Shown: positions 10,585 to 20,144 of the stretch, in pieces
Layout of the letters: each line of letters begins with the position of its first letter
Position numbering within the stretch: the first letter of the stretch is position 1
Source: Nemertoderma westbladi
Taxonomy: Eukaryota > Xenacoelomorpha > Nemertodermatida > Nemertodermatidae
Direction of reading: 5' to 3'
Length of the DNA stretch: 35,310 nt
Assembly: GCA_032718475.1 (NCBI GenBank)
Contig: JAUCBJ010004994.1
Span: forward strand, 1 to 35,310
Notes under the pieces: generated by a model
Database searches by the model: none
Seen by the model: only the letters and a program-made list of their open reading frames with translations
Told to the model about the DNA's origin: nothing
Position numbers and translations under genes: made by a program

Positions 10585-10744
10585 AGGAGAAACACAAACT
10601 CAGATATTTTCCCGACAGCCTTCAGCCAAAGATACTAGTTCAGCAGCCCAGCAGCAAAGTGACACATATAACCTAACCCGGTCGGGATCACTGAACGCAA
10701 TCCCATCACAGTAGAAACTACCGACAACAACAGCTGTGACCACA

Positions 10745-11895
10745 ATGAGAAAGATGAGTGAAAGACACCAGATGCCCCGAGAATCGGAAGGAGAAAGAAC
10801 GCCGCCGCGGACCCCGGACGACACTAACCAAACGATCCGAGAGGCTGCAACGAGACGATACCGGCCTGCCAGTCCGGATTCGCCAATGAGGGACGATCCG
10901 AATACCCAAGCGGAGAACGGCCGACAACAACAAGTAGGGAAAGACAATGGCCGGGAAAGTGGCGAGAGATTATAGGGAGTGAGAGACAATTGAGGCTGAG
11001 AGAATTGAGAGAGAGGCAAACGAGTGCAAAGAGCGGGAGGCAAAGAAAGTTGAGAGGATTGCGAGAGAGGCAGAGCTAGCCAACCAGAGTATGAGGGAGG
11101 ATAGAGAGAGAGAAAGGGCGGGCAAGTGCTTGCGGGACGAAAGGCATACCCTGTTGAGGGGGTTAATGCAATACCAAGCGAAACAAATGCGCCGGTTAGA
11201 ACTAGAGCGAATTGGTTTATCGGAGAGTGAGGCTGGTTCGGGTAGTATTTATGAGGAACCAGATGTGATGGAAACCTTTGTTAATACCCCACTTACAGAT
11301 ACCGCACGACAGACCCAAGACCGTACGGGGGGGGGGGGGGTAATTTATTTATTTATTTATTTATTTATTTATAACAATAATACCAATAAACAAAAACAAA
11401 AAAAAACAAAAATAACAATACAAAAAAAATGCGCAAATTGTTATTGCGTAATAACAATACGCTTGGTGAAGTTAATATTAATAGTACCGTAATAGATAAC
11501 CTTAATCAAACCTTTCTCACAGGAAATAATATTTTACCCGGTAAAAATAATCCTAATTTAAATGTGCAAAATAATTTAAATAATAATATAAATAATATCG
11601 AACAAAATAATTTAAATAATTTAAACAATAATTCAAATAATAATGTAATTAATAACGGGGTAGTAAACCAGGGCGAAATTATTAACGGTGCAATTAATAC
11701 AAACATAGGGGGAATAAGCGAGCCGGTGAATGAGAGCCTGTAAGGCCACGCAGTTGCACAGGGAGGAGCGGGGGTGAATAAACCCAACAATGAGAGCCTG
11801 CAAGGCCACGCAGTTGTGCAGGGAGGAGCGGGGGTGAATAGACCCAATGAGGGTAGAGATAATGCGTCGACTAGAGGGGGCGAAGTAAGATGTGA
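10745..11895 (+). pseudogene. BEL/Pao gag, 5' part (copy 2, internally deleted)
   Basis: Begins MRKMSERHQMPRESEGERT at 10745 without the copy 1 frameshift. At about 10945 the sequence jumps into the coiled-coil segment (deletion of about 640 bp), and the frame closes at 10975. The coiled coil continues in another frame (from 11091 SMREDRERERAGKCLR), is cut by a G run and the 105-bp insertion, then resumes as the Asn-rich region (11453-11700). A C to T change turns the CAA of the first 20-residue repeat into TAA at 11741. The copy cannot make full Gag. Confidence 0.75.
11344..11448. mobile_element. 105-bp A/T-rich insertion in gag
   Basis: Absent from copy 1, where G-run-TAATAACAATACG is continuous. 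Flanked by TAA on both sides (11341-11343, 11449-11451). It consists of (TTTA)n followed by A-rich sequence almost free of G. The target duplication is too short to name the mechanism. Confidence 0.6.
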
Positions 11896-11896
11896 C

Positions 11897-12124
11897 GGGT
11901 GGGAGGTGGGGCTATGGGCACCCCACCGCAACCAGTTAGTGACGGGGGGGGGGGGGCTATGGGCACCCCACCGCAACCAGTTAGTGACGGGTGGGGGGGG
12001 GCTATGGGCACCCCACTGCAACCAGTTAGTGGGGGGGGGGGGGGCTACGGGCATCCCACTGCAACCAGTTAGTGACGGGTGGGGGGGGGGGGCAACAGGC
12101 ACCCCATCGCAACTAGCAAGTGAC
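11897..12124. repeat. G-rich minisatellite, about 5 units of 46-52 bp
   Basis: Units of GGGCTATGGGCACCCCACCG and then CAACCAGTTAGTGAC, separated by G runs of 8 to 13. In the gag frame it reads GGGGLWAPHRNQLVT repeats. Absent from copy 1, which ends just before it. Confidence 0.85.
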
Positions 12125-12390
12125 GAGAGGGCGGGGGGCAGAGAATGTCCCACAAGCATTAATGGGTAATGTGCGTGGTGAGTTGAGTGAACCGTGGCAC
12201 CCGACGGCGGACAAGAGGGGGGGGGGCAGAGAATGTCCAACGAGCGTTGGTGCACAATGCACACGGTGGGTTAAGTGAACTGTGGCACCCGGCGACAGGG
12301 GGGAAGGAGGGGGGCAACAGATGCCCCACAGGCGTCAGCAGAAAATGCGCGCAGTGAGTTAAGTGAACCGTGGCACCCGATGACAGAGGG
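12125..12390. repeat. Tandem repeat, 3 units of about 85 bp
   Basis: Units carry GGGGGGCAGAGAATGTCC near the start and GTGAACCGTGGCACCCG near the end. They diverge more than the preceding repeat and keep partly open frames. Confidence 0.8.
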
Positions 12391-13199
12391 GAATAGAAGG
12401 GCGGCGAATATTTACGAGGCCGTGCGACTGGGTAAAGGGAAAAGCGTTCACGCCGCAAGCGGCCAAACAAGGGAACGTCGAGCCCACTCGGGAGACGGAA
12501 GGAGAACGATAGAGTTCATCCGGGAGGTCGATACGGGACCTCATGAACATAGGTATAACGCCGGGAGTAGAGGACACGACGAGGGTGATAGAGATGATCG
12601 AGAAAATGTTGCTACGAACAACCGGAAGGGAAGGACGGACAGTGAACCGTCAGTAGTCGAGATGGAGACAGAGATCCGGTGGGGTCGTACTCCGGGAGAT
12701 TGCCATCGCCCCGGAGAAACACAACCGGGAGAGGGGTACAGAGTGTACCGATACGAGGATGAAGACAGGAGAGGGGACCGGAGAGAAACTTCCCGTCGGG
12801 ATGTAGCTGCCGATCGAGAATATGGTAATTGTGGGGAGGACTTCTTAGGAACACTCGAGAAGATTAAACTTCGGTCCGGAAGGGCACAGGCAGACTGCAG
12901 GACATACTGCAGGCCTTACTGCACATACTATAGGCCATGCTGGGAGAGATAGTGTAGGCAATAGGGTAGCGCGGATGACAGGATTAAACCCGGAGGTCGC
13001 GGCGTACATACCGGTTGGTAGGCAAGAAGTGGATAGGCCTATACCGGTACCTGCACACCAGTATGACTATAACATGCAGGGATATAATATATACCCAGGG
13101 GAGGGGGGAGGTATTGCCGATAGGTGCATGGGCCCTAACATGATAACATCAACCCCAGTACCAAACATAACACCAGTGGGGGGGGGGACAGGGTGACAC
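12391..13199 (+). pseudogene. BEL/Pao gag, middle region
   Basis: Two open pieces in the gag direction. The first (to 12952) is hydrophilic and rich in R, E, D and G (RRAANIYEAVRLGKGKSVH, YEDEDRRGDRRETSRRD), ending in a Cys/Tyr-rich short repeat (12888-12945). The second (12975-13199, TGLNPEVAAYIPVGRQEVD) ends at a G run (13180-13187). Composition fits the linker between the coiled coil and the capsid-like DUF1759 region. No domain is recognised. Confidence 0.45.
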
Positions 13200-13206
13200 T
13201 CCCCCA

Positions 13207-14123
13207 TTGCAGTATCAGCAATACACGCAGCCAACAGCAAAAAGCCCAAACCCCTCTGATGCAAATAAATCGTGCAACACGGAGATATGGAGGGGACTGT
13301 TACCCCCGATGATATATCCTACACAAGGAAAGTCGACGGGCCCGATAGGCGAACCGCAGCCAATACCGGAGGAACCTGTATCCCAACCATCGAGCGCACT
13401 GGAAGTACAAGCGATGGGAATGGCAACACTCATCGACGCGCTGAAGACCAGGATCGATCTACCGCCAGTGGAGCTGTTCAAATTCGATGGTAGTAAGCCG
13501 GAGGAATATCTGCAATTCCGGCGTATGTACAGTAATGAAATTTTAACGAAGAACTTGACACAGGCTGAGTGCCAAAATACTTACAAGTTTACACGGGGGG
13601 GGGGGGGGCAGCATACGACATCGTAAGGCAGTACCAAGGTATCAAAGGTGGATTCACGAATGCATGGCGGGCCCTGGACAGGGAATTCGGACATCCTGCG
13701 AAGATCATTTGACAAACCTTAAGGGGATTAACATCAGGCGGACTACAGGATAACCCTGTCAGCATCAAGACCTTCGCGAATAAAGTCGAAAAGGCGCCGA
13801 TTGTGCTAAAGACCCTAGATGCACCTTACAAACTCAACGCAATCAATAACATCACTACAACAGAGCAGGAACCACCAATCTGGCTGAGGAACAAGTGGAG
13901 AAAGATCGCCTTCTCCACTCGGGAGAAGAAAGGTGCGGAGCCAGGGCTAGAGGAGATGAACTTCCTTAACTATGAAGCGGAATTGAATACAGACCCAGTC
14001 TATAGTGAGGAGAGTCTCGGTAAAGTACCAAGAGCAGAATGCAACTGGCCTAAACCCGAACATAGTCCGGCGGACCCATTTCCAAAAGTGAGGCAATCGT
14101 TGCCATACGCAACCATCCAGTGA
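13207..14123 (+). pseudogene. BEL/Pao gag core (DUF1759-like)
   Basis: The segment LPPVELFKFDGSKPEEYLQF and the following FRRMYSNEI match the DUF1759 signature found in BEL/Pao Gag (P-x-F-x-G-x-x-x-x-W/Y-x-x-F). The frame is lost at a run of 11-12 G at 13592-13603. It continues in another frame (YDIVRQYQGIKGGFTNAWRA, DREFGHP) with a TGA at about 13711. A third frame has NKWRKIAFSTREKKGAEPGL, as in the family's (F/L)RxKW segment. At least two frameshifts and one stop make it non-functional. It would encode the capsid-forming part of Gag. Confidence 0.8.
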
Positions 14124-14341
14124 CTTGTAGTCCATATAACAGCTGTGGTGACTATGGAGGAAAGAACACCCCTGACATGGGTATGTGAAACCAAAACACT
14201 AAACCATCCGACCCGGACCTAGACGAAACGGGGACTTGTAGTCCACATAACAGCTGTGGTGACTATGGAGGAAACAACACCCCTGACGCGGGTTTACACA
14301 ACCAAAACAACAAACCATCCGGCTCGGACCTGGACGAAATA
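14122..14341 (+). repeat. 110-bp direct duplication within gag
   Basis: GACTTGTAGTCCAYATAACA and the next 90 bases occur twice in a row (start 14122 and 14232) with about ten differences. It duplicates a segment reading CSPYNSCGDYGG just before the zinc knuckle region. The first copy has a TGA in that frame, the second does not. Confidence 0.8.
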
Positions 14342-14503
14342 CGCGAGACGCTATACAGAGAGCGTTATAACCCATTCTATAGGTGTCAAATACATAGAAA
14401 GCAGGTGCATATGTGGGACACGATGCATAAGACCATTGATTGCGACCAGTGGCGGGCACTGCTGAAAGAAGATCGATTAGATTATACAGGGAGAATTGGG
14501 TTA

Positions 14504-14545
14504 TGCCATAGATGCGCGAGGGGAGGACATAAGAAGGATAGGTGT
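14504..14545 (+). CDS. CCHC zinc knuckle of Gag
   Basis: CHRCARGGHKKDRC fits C-x2-C-x4-H-x4-C exactly. This nucleocapsid motif binds element RNA. It is followed at once by a TGA stop. The open stretch upstream (from about 14240: SGSDLDEIRETLYRERYNPF, then IHRKQVHMWDTMHKTIDCDQ) is the C-terminal part of Gag. Confidence 0.85.
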
Positions 14546-14596
14546 TGAGAGAAACCACCAAAGTACACCGAGACTGATGAGACTGGAGGCCAAACC

Positions 14597-15991
14597 ATGG
14601 CGACGAGCACCATGAGAGCAAAGAGGAAGAGGACGGTACTATTCAAAGTACTACCAGTGAGAATAACAGGAGAGGACGGGCTATCGGTCACAACATTATT
14701 ATTGATCTCTAGTGAAGCAGCGTTCACGCTAACGGAGGGTTGGGTGGCCAAAAAGATAGGGTTACGAACGAGGCCAACCAAGATGGCGATAACCACTACC
14801 TCGAGTAAAGACAAGGTCTTGAAGATGAGAACGGGGCGTTGCAAAATATCAGCGATAATGCCAGGGTGTGATTATGGGGCGACCATCGATCCTATTCAAA
14901 TAATAGAATCGATTAATATTAATGCCAGGCGACCCATGAAGATCGAGGTCGAACAATACCAGTACCTGGATAACATCGATTTCTCCGTGCCCGAACTGGA
15001 CATCCCAAAAGTATCTCTCATAGTTGGAATGGACTGCCCGATGGCCCACAGGAGAACGGCCATGTTCGGAGATGATGAGGGGAGAGGCCCGATGGCGATT
15101 CTCACGCCATTTAGATGGACACTCAGCGGCCCAATCAAGTCTAGAATTCCATTCAGCGTGTCGGAATCCCCCGGGTGCATGTTCGCAGGCACAATAAGAG
15201 AAGTGGAGGACGTTGGAGCAGAGGAGAAACCAAAGACAGGCAATGGGGAGATCCCATATGAGAAGCGGCCCGAGGGAGGACACCAGGAGTCGGGGATGGG
15301 AATGGATCTGGAACCATGCATAGTGGAGCGTGGTAAAAGGGTGGAGGACAGAGAAATACCGGGGACAGATGAGTCAGGAGGAGAAACAACAGCAAAAGTG
15401 AGGGCGGTGGAGAATGGGTTCGACGCAGAGGACCTAGAGGCAATGGGATGGAACATAGATGTTCCTGGCGAGTATCGGTATGGGAATGGAGAAGAGTGGA
15501 CGGCGAGATATCCAGAAAGGTGTCCGGAACAGATGCCGGTCCAGTTGAGAAGCATACCGATGGGGAGGAGGTCGAGTAGGAGGACAGAGTGGAAGGGGAG
15601 AGGACATAAGAAGATTAGACCAAGGGCGGAGAAGCCCATGACGAAGCGTGACGAAGTAGGCAGGAAAGTTGGCGAGGGCGTGTTGTACATGCACATGGGG
15701 CCGGCAAAGTGCGAAGGGGCACTGAATGGTAGACCATTATGCATACCGAAGGATGACCGAGGGTCATCGGGGGCTTTAACGCGGGCACACATATTGAGGG
15801 GGAGGCCAGCAAAGGTGGCATATACCAGTGAGGATGACAAGAAGGGCGGCATTCTACCGCGAAGTGATGACGAGATGAAGGGTGGCATTTTGCCGCTAGG
15901 GGACGACAATGAGGAGTTCTGTGGGGCGGAGGAGAGACCCGATTTAGGGTGGAGGAGAAGGGAAGGTCAGATCCAAGAGAGTTGGAACTGA
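14597..15991 (+). pseudogene. BEL/Pao A17-type protease domain with unrecognised C-terminal extension
   Basis: 464 codons. Residues 1-190 match the Pao-type retropepsin (DUF1758/A17): VLFKVLPVRITGEDG, VAKKIGL, FSVPELDIPKVSLIVGMD and TPFRWTLSGPI are in family order. The catalytic D-S/T-G triad expected after TTLLL reads ISS instead, so the protease is inactive. Where the family passes into reverse transcriptase, this frame has about 270 residues of low-complexity charged sequence. No RT, RNase H or integrase core is seen. ALTRAHILRGRPAKV near residue 390 resembles the conserved tail of BEL integrases. I infer a deletion from RT to most of the integrase. Upstream neighbour is gag, downstream are tandem repeats and the 3' LTR. 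Confidence 0.75.
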
Positions 15992-16118
15992 CAGAGGAGA
16001 AGGGAAGGTCAGATCCAAGAGAGTTGGAACTGACGGAGGAGAAGGGAAGATCAGATCCAAGAGAGTTGGAACTGATGGAGGAGAAGGGAAGGTCAGATCC
16101 AAGAGAGTTGGAACTGAC
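15949..16118 (+). repeat. Tandem repeat, 4 x 42 bp
   Basis: Four units reading EEKGRSDPRELELT (14 residues) in the element's sense direction. It overlaps the end of the protease-containing frame. Confidence 0.9.
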
Positions 16119-16290
16119 AAGGAGAGTGGGACGAAGAGTAAGAGGCCCACTGCCCCTACAGAGGGGGATTACCCCTTGGTTGTTGAGTCGTCCAATAAGT
16201 TGGATTGAGGGGGGAGGAATGAGAGTGATACACCCTTCCCACAAATATATAATATAACATAATATATAAAAAAATTATATGAGTAGGTAC

Positions 16291-16518
16291 AATTACGTAC
16301 GTCTGATTGGTACATAATGTACAAATACATACGTACTTATGTATGGTACGATGTACCAACGTACAGTAATTTACGCATGCCGAGTTAATGGGAGCATACA
16401 TTCGCACTAAATAATTATGTACGTCTGATGGGTACATAATGTACAAATATATACGTACCAACATATGGTACGACGTACCAATGTACAGTAATTTATGCAC
16501 GCCGAGTCAATGGGAACA
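16291..16518. repeat. GTAC-rich direct duplication (2 x 105 bp)
   Basis: Copies at 16291-16395 and 16413-16518, about 85% alike by eye, each dense in GTAC and TACGTA palindromes (ACGTACGTCTGAT, GGTACATAATGTACAAATA). The AT-rich start (16250-16290) differs in composition from the retroelement around it, so an insertion is possible. Confidence 0.8.
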
Positions 16519-16710
16519 AATACCGAATCAACGGGAATGATGACTAGAATAGTAGGACAAGGCTTTAGACGGATCTCACTGACATGATGTACACATGCGT
16601 GAGACCCGATGAGAGCGAGAGTGGCAGCCGGGGAAGTATGGGAAGGAGGTGTTGACATGCGAGGGAGTGAAAGGAGTGCAATTCAAGTGTGGGGAGCGAG
16701 CATAGAGGAG

Positions 16711-16803
16711 AATGAGTCCCAAGGGACTAGTGAGAGTAAGGGACAGCAAGGTCCGTGAGGATGATTTGAGTAAGGTTAAAGAAAAATTGTATGGAGAATG
16801 AGC
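16711..16803 (+). pseudogene. Possible 3' end of BEL pol
   Basis: A short frame with GLVRVRDSKVREDDLSKVKE resembles the last residues of BEL integrases, where a GxVRVR-type strand follows the (L)xPxHFLxGRP motif. It lies 230 bp before the polypurine tract, where the pol end should be. Weak evidence. Confidence 0.3.
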
Positions 16804-16987
16804 ACAATAGTCTCAAACAGAGACACCAGATACCTCGGTGCAACATAGCTCGCGATTGAACCAAGGATGGGTAGTAATAACACACCCCGGGGGGGCGGTC
16901 TGGAAAGCCAACCCCGAGAAAAGAACTCCACCCCACATCCAATATTAGATTGGGTTCCAGCGGAATTGAAGCGCACTTGAGGTTGAT

Positions 16988-17012
16988 GCTATCTTCTAAC
17001 TGGGAAGATAGC
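16988..17012 (+). other. Perfect 9-bp hairpin before the polypurine tract
   Basis: GCTATCTTC and GAAGATAGC with a 7-nt loop, ending one base before the G-rich tract that abuts the 3' LTR. Confidence 0.5.
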
Positions 17013-17013
17013 A

Positions 17014-17023
17014 TGGGGGGGAG
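17014..17023 (+). promoter_or_regulatory. Polypurine tract
   Basis: A purine-only run (GGGGGGGAG and neighbours) directly precedes TGTAAGC of the third LTR. This is the position of plus-strand primer in LTR retrotransposons and confirms 17024 as the LTR start. Confidence 0.75.
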
Positions 17024-17537
17024 TGTAAGCGGATTCAATTCCCTTACATTACCCACGCGAAAATGGGACCAGTGGCATTTTACCAATATAGTTGGTGATA
17101 CAAGATTACCAATAATAATCTCGCCTCATAACCAACTCGTGGGGGGGGGACACAGGCCCTAAAGCCACAGAGAGAGGTGAGAGGTCAAACCACCTCGGAG
17201 GGAGAACACAGCTAGTTGAGGCTAGCAGTAGGGGGTAACACCTACAGGGAGTGCCAAAGTGACAATTAGTATATAAGCCAATAGCAGGCAGGGGATCACG
17301 TGGGGAAAGATAGGAAAGCATCCATTGGGTTGCGAAGGCCAAAGTAGAGTAGAGGTGAAACCAATATGTATGTGTACCAATCATATATTTACTCTGATTA
17401 CTGGTATACCGGTCAGTTCACTAATCACACAGCTGCTAGAGACCGGCAATAGTTTCTAGCATCACTTTATACACTGCTGTTATAATTCTGTATTGCAATT
17501 CCTACCATCATTTGTTAAACATACTGTAACATTAACA
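17024..17537 (+). repeat. BEL/Pao LTR, copy 3 (3' LTR)
   Basis: Begins TGTAAGCGG after the polypurine tract and matches copies 1 and 2, with TATA box at 17270-17276. It lacks about 16 bases near its end (GCTATTATCATTGG of the other copies) and ends AACATTAACA. The right flank (TACTGTAACTG) does not match the left flanks of the other LTRs (TTACCC), so no target duplication is seen. Confidence 0.85.
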
Positions 17538-17654
17538 TACTGTAACTGTAACCTTTCTGGCCCAAACCCTAGGTCACCAGGGAGGCCAGATTGTGAGGGG
17601 GGGGGGGGATTCTGGAGTTGGAGGCTACTGTCATGTTCCACCCCGACCAACCAA

Positions 17655-18440
17655 GCCATTGTTGAATCTGAGGCAAGTCACTAGACTAGCCTCAGTTAAC
17701 ACCCTAACACTCGGGTCCCCAATGCTGACTGCCTTAGCAGATAAGCTTTCTCTTAGCGCAGTGGGAATTTAGGAGCACCAAATGCAGACTGGACAGACTG
17801 ATGAGATTCTGATTACGGACATGGGGGGCGGTTGGCGACTCGCCCTCGCATCAGCAGATGATAGTGGAAATGGTGGAATTGGTCTATTGATGAATCCAAC
17901 TGCACATGCAGCATTGGACAAAATAGACCAAATCTCTAACCGCATCATCCGTTGCCACTTCTCATGTTCTGGAAGACTGGCTAAGAAGTTTCCTAAGGTG
18001 GTTCTTATTGTGTGCTACTAGTGTTGTCCCTGTAGAGGAGGTGGAAAATTTCTACCAGAATCTACAAGCAGCTACTGATGGAGTGGATCAGCATGCATTC
18101 TTAACATTCCTGGGAGACTTTAATGCAAGTCTGCATCAATCACCTACATCGCCCTGGGTCTATAGCAATAGTGTTAACCGAAATTCCGTCCATCTTCAGG
18201 ATTTTATCTCTGCAAATGGATTGTTTTCGGCTGGAACCCAGTTCAAGAAGCGAACTGGAAAGCTATGGACTCATAGTGGACCCAGTGCTCACAAGTCCCA
18301 GATAGACCATATCCTGTTTCGTAGGAAATACAGGAACTCTATACAAGACTCTAATGCATTTACACTACGACCCTTCTCCAGTGATCACCGCCTTATTGTG
18401 GCCAAGGTAAGACTTAGTCTGCGTGCTAGCAGAACAAGGT
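17655..18440 (+). pseudogene. RTE-like LINE, endonuclease domain fragment
   Basis: Apurinic-endonuclease-like domain of a non-LTR retrotransposon, which nicks target DNA. The order is NTLTLGSPMLTALADKLSLS, an in-frame TAG at 17770-17772 where EH follows, GNGGIGLLMNPTAHAALDKI, LGDFNA (18110-18127), TGKLWTHSGPSAHKSQIDHI, then SSDHRLIVAKVRLSLR. The frame shifts near 18010-18020. The core motifs GDFNA, QIDHI and SDHR are present, but the first part with the catalytic Glu is degraded. The RT half is missing: the frame continues into Helitron sequence. It appears to be the same family as the RT fragment at 263-1704 and the remnant at 29890-30200. Confidence 0.8.
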
Positions 18441-18703
18441 ATAAACAGGGAAACCCCCCACCTGAGTGCTTCCCCAAGGGTCTGAAAAAAATGATTGAGA
18501 AATGCAGTGGTTGTCAATCGTTTATGTTCCCTTGGGAAATATCCAGGCAAGTCATTGGGAAAAAAATGTTTAGCGCTTGCTGCAGCTACGGAACAATCAG
18601 GTTAAATCATATCAAAGACCCACCAGACGGGCTACAAGAGTTATTCAGTGCGAAGACGGGTAGATACAGACAATTTCTTGAAAATATCCGTTCATATAAC
18701 TGA
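18441..18703 (+). pseudogene. Helitron protein, N-terminal zinc-finger region
   Basis: The frame continues without a break from the LINE endonuclease. KCSGCQSF (Cys codons 18504 and 18513), then FSACCSYGTIRL, fit the C-x2-C ... CC-x-G-x-V/I-x-L pattern at the start of animal Helitron proteins. It is followed by PPDGLQELF and FLENIRSYN, another family landmark. A TGA at 18701-18703 interrupts it. The next piece resumes in another frame from about 18766. Confidence 0.75.
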
Positions 18704-18765
18704 TTGGCCTCCAAGAACATACATAATGGAAAACAAGTATCCTTTACGAAGGGAAAGAGTGATAA

Positions 18766-20070
18766 ATGTACCACTTGAGTCCGAATGTGTCTCCTGACGA
18801 AATGGAGAATCCAAAGTACTCACAAATTTTTGTATTTGATAAGAAAAATGAAGTGCACAACAGGATTAAACAAGCAAAGGAACCAAATAAAATAAACTTT
18901 GATACTCTTGAAATTATCCAAAGAGAAATTTCCAAATTTAATCCTTATGTTACAAAGTATAAAAGTGGCGCGCAGATATTTGAGGAAAACCCCAATAAGA
19001 ACCTAGAAATGGTTTTCAAGGCAAAGGGCTCTGCGGGAACAAAGAAAATGTTGAGCTTCACTGACATCCCTGAGGTGGTTGTTGTCGCTCCCAGAGACCC
19101 GACGCAGCCCAGGGATGTTGTTCTCTACAGATCTAAAGTCCATCACCCCACTCAGAGAGATACAGTCGCGATTAATGCCAATCATCTAATGTACGATCCC
19201 ACAGCTTACCCACTCATCCTTCCACATGGAGATTCAGGCTTCAGCATTGACTGTGATGTCGTTAAATCTAACGGGAAGAAGGTTTCTGCGCTAGAGTTCT
19301 TCCGGTTCCACCTTCAAGTCAGAGATAACTGCAATACCCTCCACAAATCACGCAGATTGGGTCAGGAATATATGTGTGGCCAATGGAGTAAGATTGAAGG
19401 GAGTCGGCTCCAATTCCTTCGCCATATTGAGGACAAACTGCGTGTAGACCAGTATTCTGGACTCCAAGATGCCTTAGCTCAGGCCAGGGCATCTAAGACT
19501 GGTGAATCCGAGATGGAGAAGATTGGTCCACTCACCGTCCTTCCCTCTAGCTTTACCGGGTCTCCGAGGTACATGTATAAAGATTACCTGAACGCGCTTG
19601 CCATTGCCACAAAGTACCGCAAGTTCGACCTCTTTATTACTATTACTGGGAACCCGAAGTGGGACGCTGTAAAAGAAAACCTTTTCCCTGAACAACAGCC
19701 ATTCGACAGACCTGATATTATGAAGAGAATCTTCAAAAAAGTGCTGGATGAGCTCATATCAGATATTGATAAGGGAGTATTTGGGTCCATGAAGGCCAGA
19801 CTTTACACTGTAGAGGGTCAAATGAGAGGCCTAAAGCACGCGCACATCTTGCTCCTTCTCAACGAGAACATCACGTTGGAAGATCTAAATCAAATAATAT
19901 CTGCCGAGATTCCGGACCCAGATGACCCTGTGTACGATATTGTTTCGAGCTGTATGCTCCACGGTCCGTGCGGTCTTGCCTTCTCGTTTGCACCATGTAT
20001 GGTAAACAGAGTCTGCAACAAGGTGTATCCCAAAGATTACAACGAGGATACACACCTGATAATACCATAA
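18766..20070 (+). CDS. Helitron Rep domain (HUH endonuclease part), open for 434 codons
   Basis: Carries the Helitron_like_N domain and the first half of the rolling-circle Rep nuclease, which nicks a DNA strand to start transposition. Landmarks: NPKYSQIFVFDKKNEVHNRI, LMYDPTAYPLILPHGDSGF, RYMYKDYLNALAIATKYRKF, DLFITITGNPKWDAV, and MRGLKHAHILLLL with the metal-binding His-Ala-His at 19837-19845. The end has GPCGLAFSFAPCM and KVYPKDYNEDTHLI. The first ATG (18766) is not the true start, since the protein begins further upstream. The frame ends at a TAA in AT-rich DNA exactly before the segment that should hold the catalytic tyrosines. Confidence 0.88.
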   Translation: MYHLSPNVSPDEMENPKYSQIFVFDKKNEVHNRIKQAKEPNKINFDTLEIIQREISKFNPYVTKYKSGAQIFEENPNKNLEMVFKAKGSAGTKKMLSFTDIPEVVVVAPRDPTQPRDVVLYRSKVHHPTQRDTVAINANHLMYDPTAYPLILPHGDSGFSIDCDVVKSNGKKVSALEFFRFHLQVRDNCNTLHKSRRLGQEYMCGQWSKIEGSRLQFLRHIEDKLRVDQYSGLQDALAQARASKTGESEMEKIGPLTVLPSSFTGSPRYMYKDYLNALAIATKYRKFDLFITITGNPKWDAVKENLFPEQQPFDRPDIMKRIFKKVLDELISDIDKGVFGSMKARLYTVEGQMRGLKHAHILLLLNENITLEDLNQIISAEIPDPDDPVYDIVSSCMLHGPCGLAFSFAPCMVNRVCNKVYPKDYNEDTHLIIP

Positions 20071-20144
20071 TACACAGATTATAAATAATAATAATCAGAT
20101 TCAACATTTTAGCTTAATTATAATTAATAAAATAACAATTATAA

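Larger units (their letters stand above)
9018..11895 (+). repeat. Tandem segmental duplication, copy 2
   Basis: Second copy of 5475-9005. Differences from copy 1: fewer minisatellite units, loss of about 640 bp of gag (between the counterparts of 7530 and 8168), a 105-bp insertion at 11344-11448 and a nonsense change at 11741. Identity elsewhere is high by eye, so the duplication is fairly recent. Confidence 0.85.

Noticed and set aside
14574-14600. CTGATGAG as a second hammerhead core
   Set aside because: No GAAA at the right distance and no stem II. The same holds for the copies near 17798 and 30450.
15153-16244. Long minus-strand ORFs opposite the protease region
   Set aside because: Pro/Ser-rich shadows of the GC-rich sense frame with no domain similarity.
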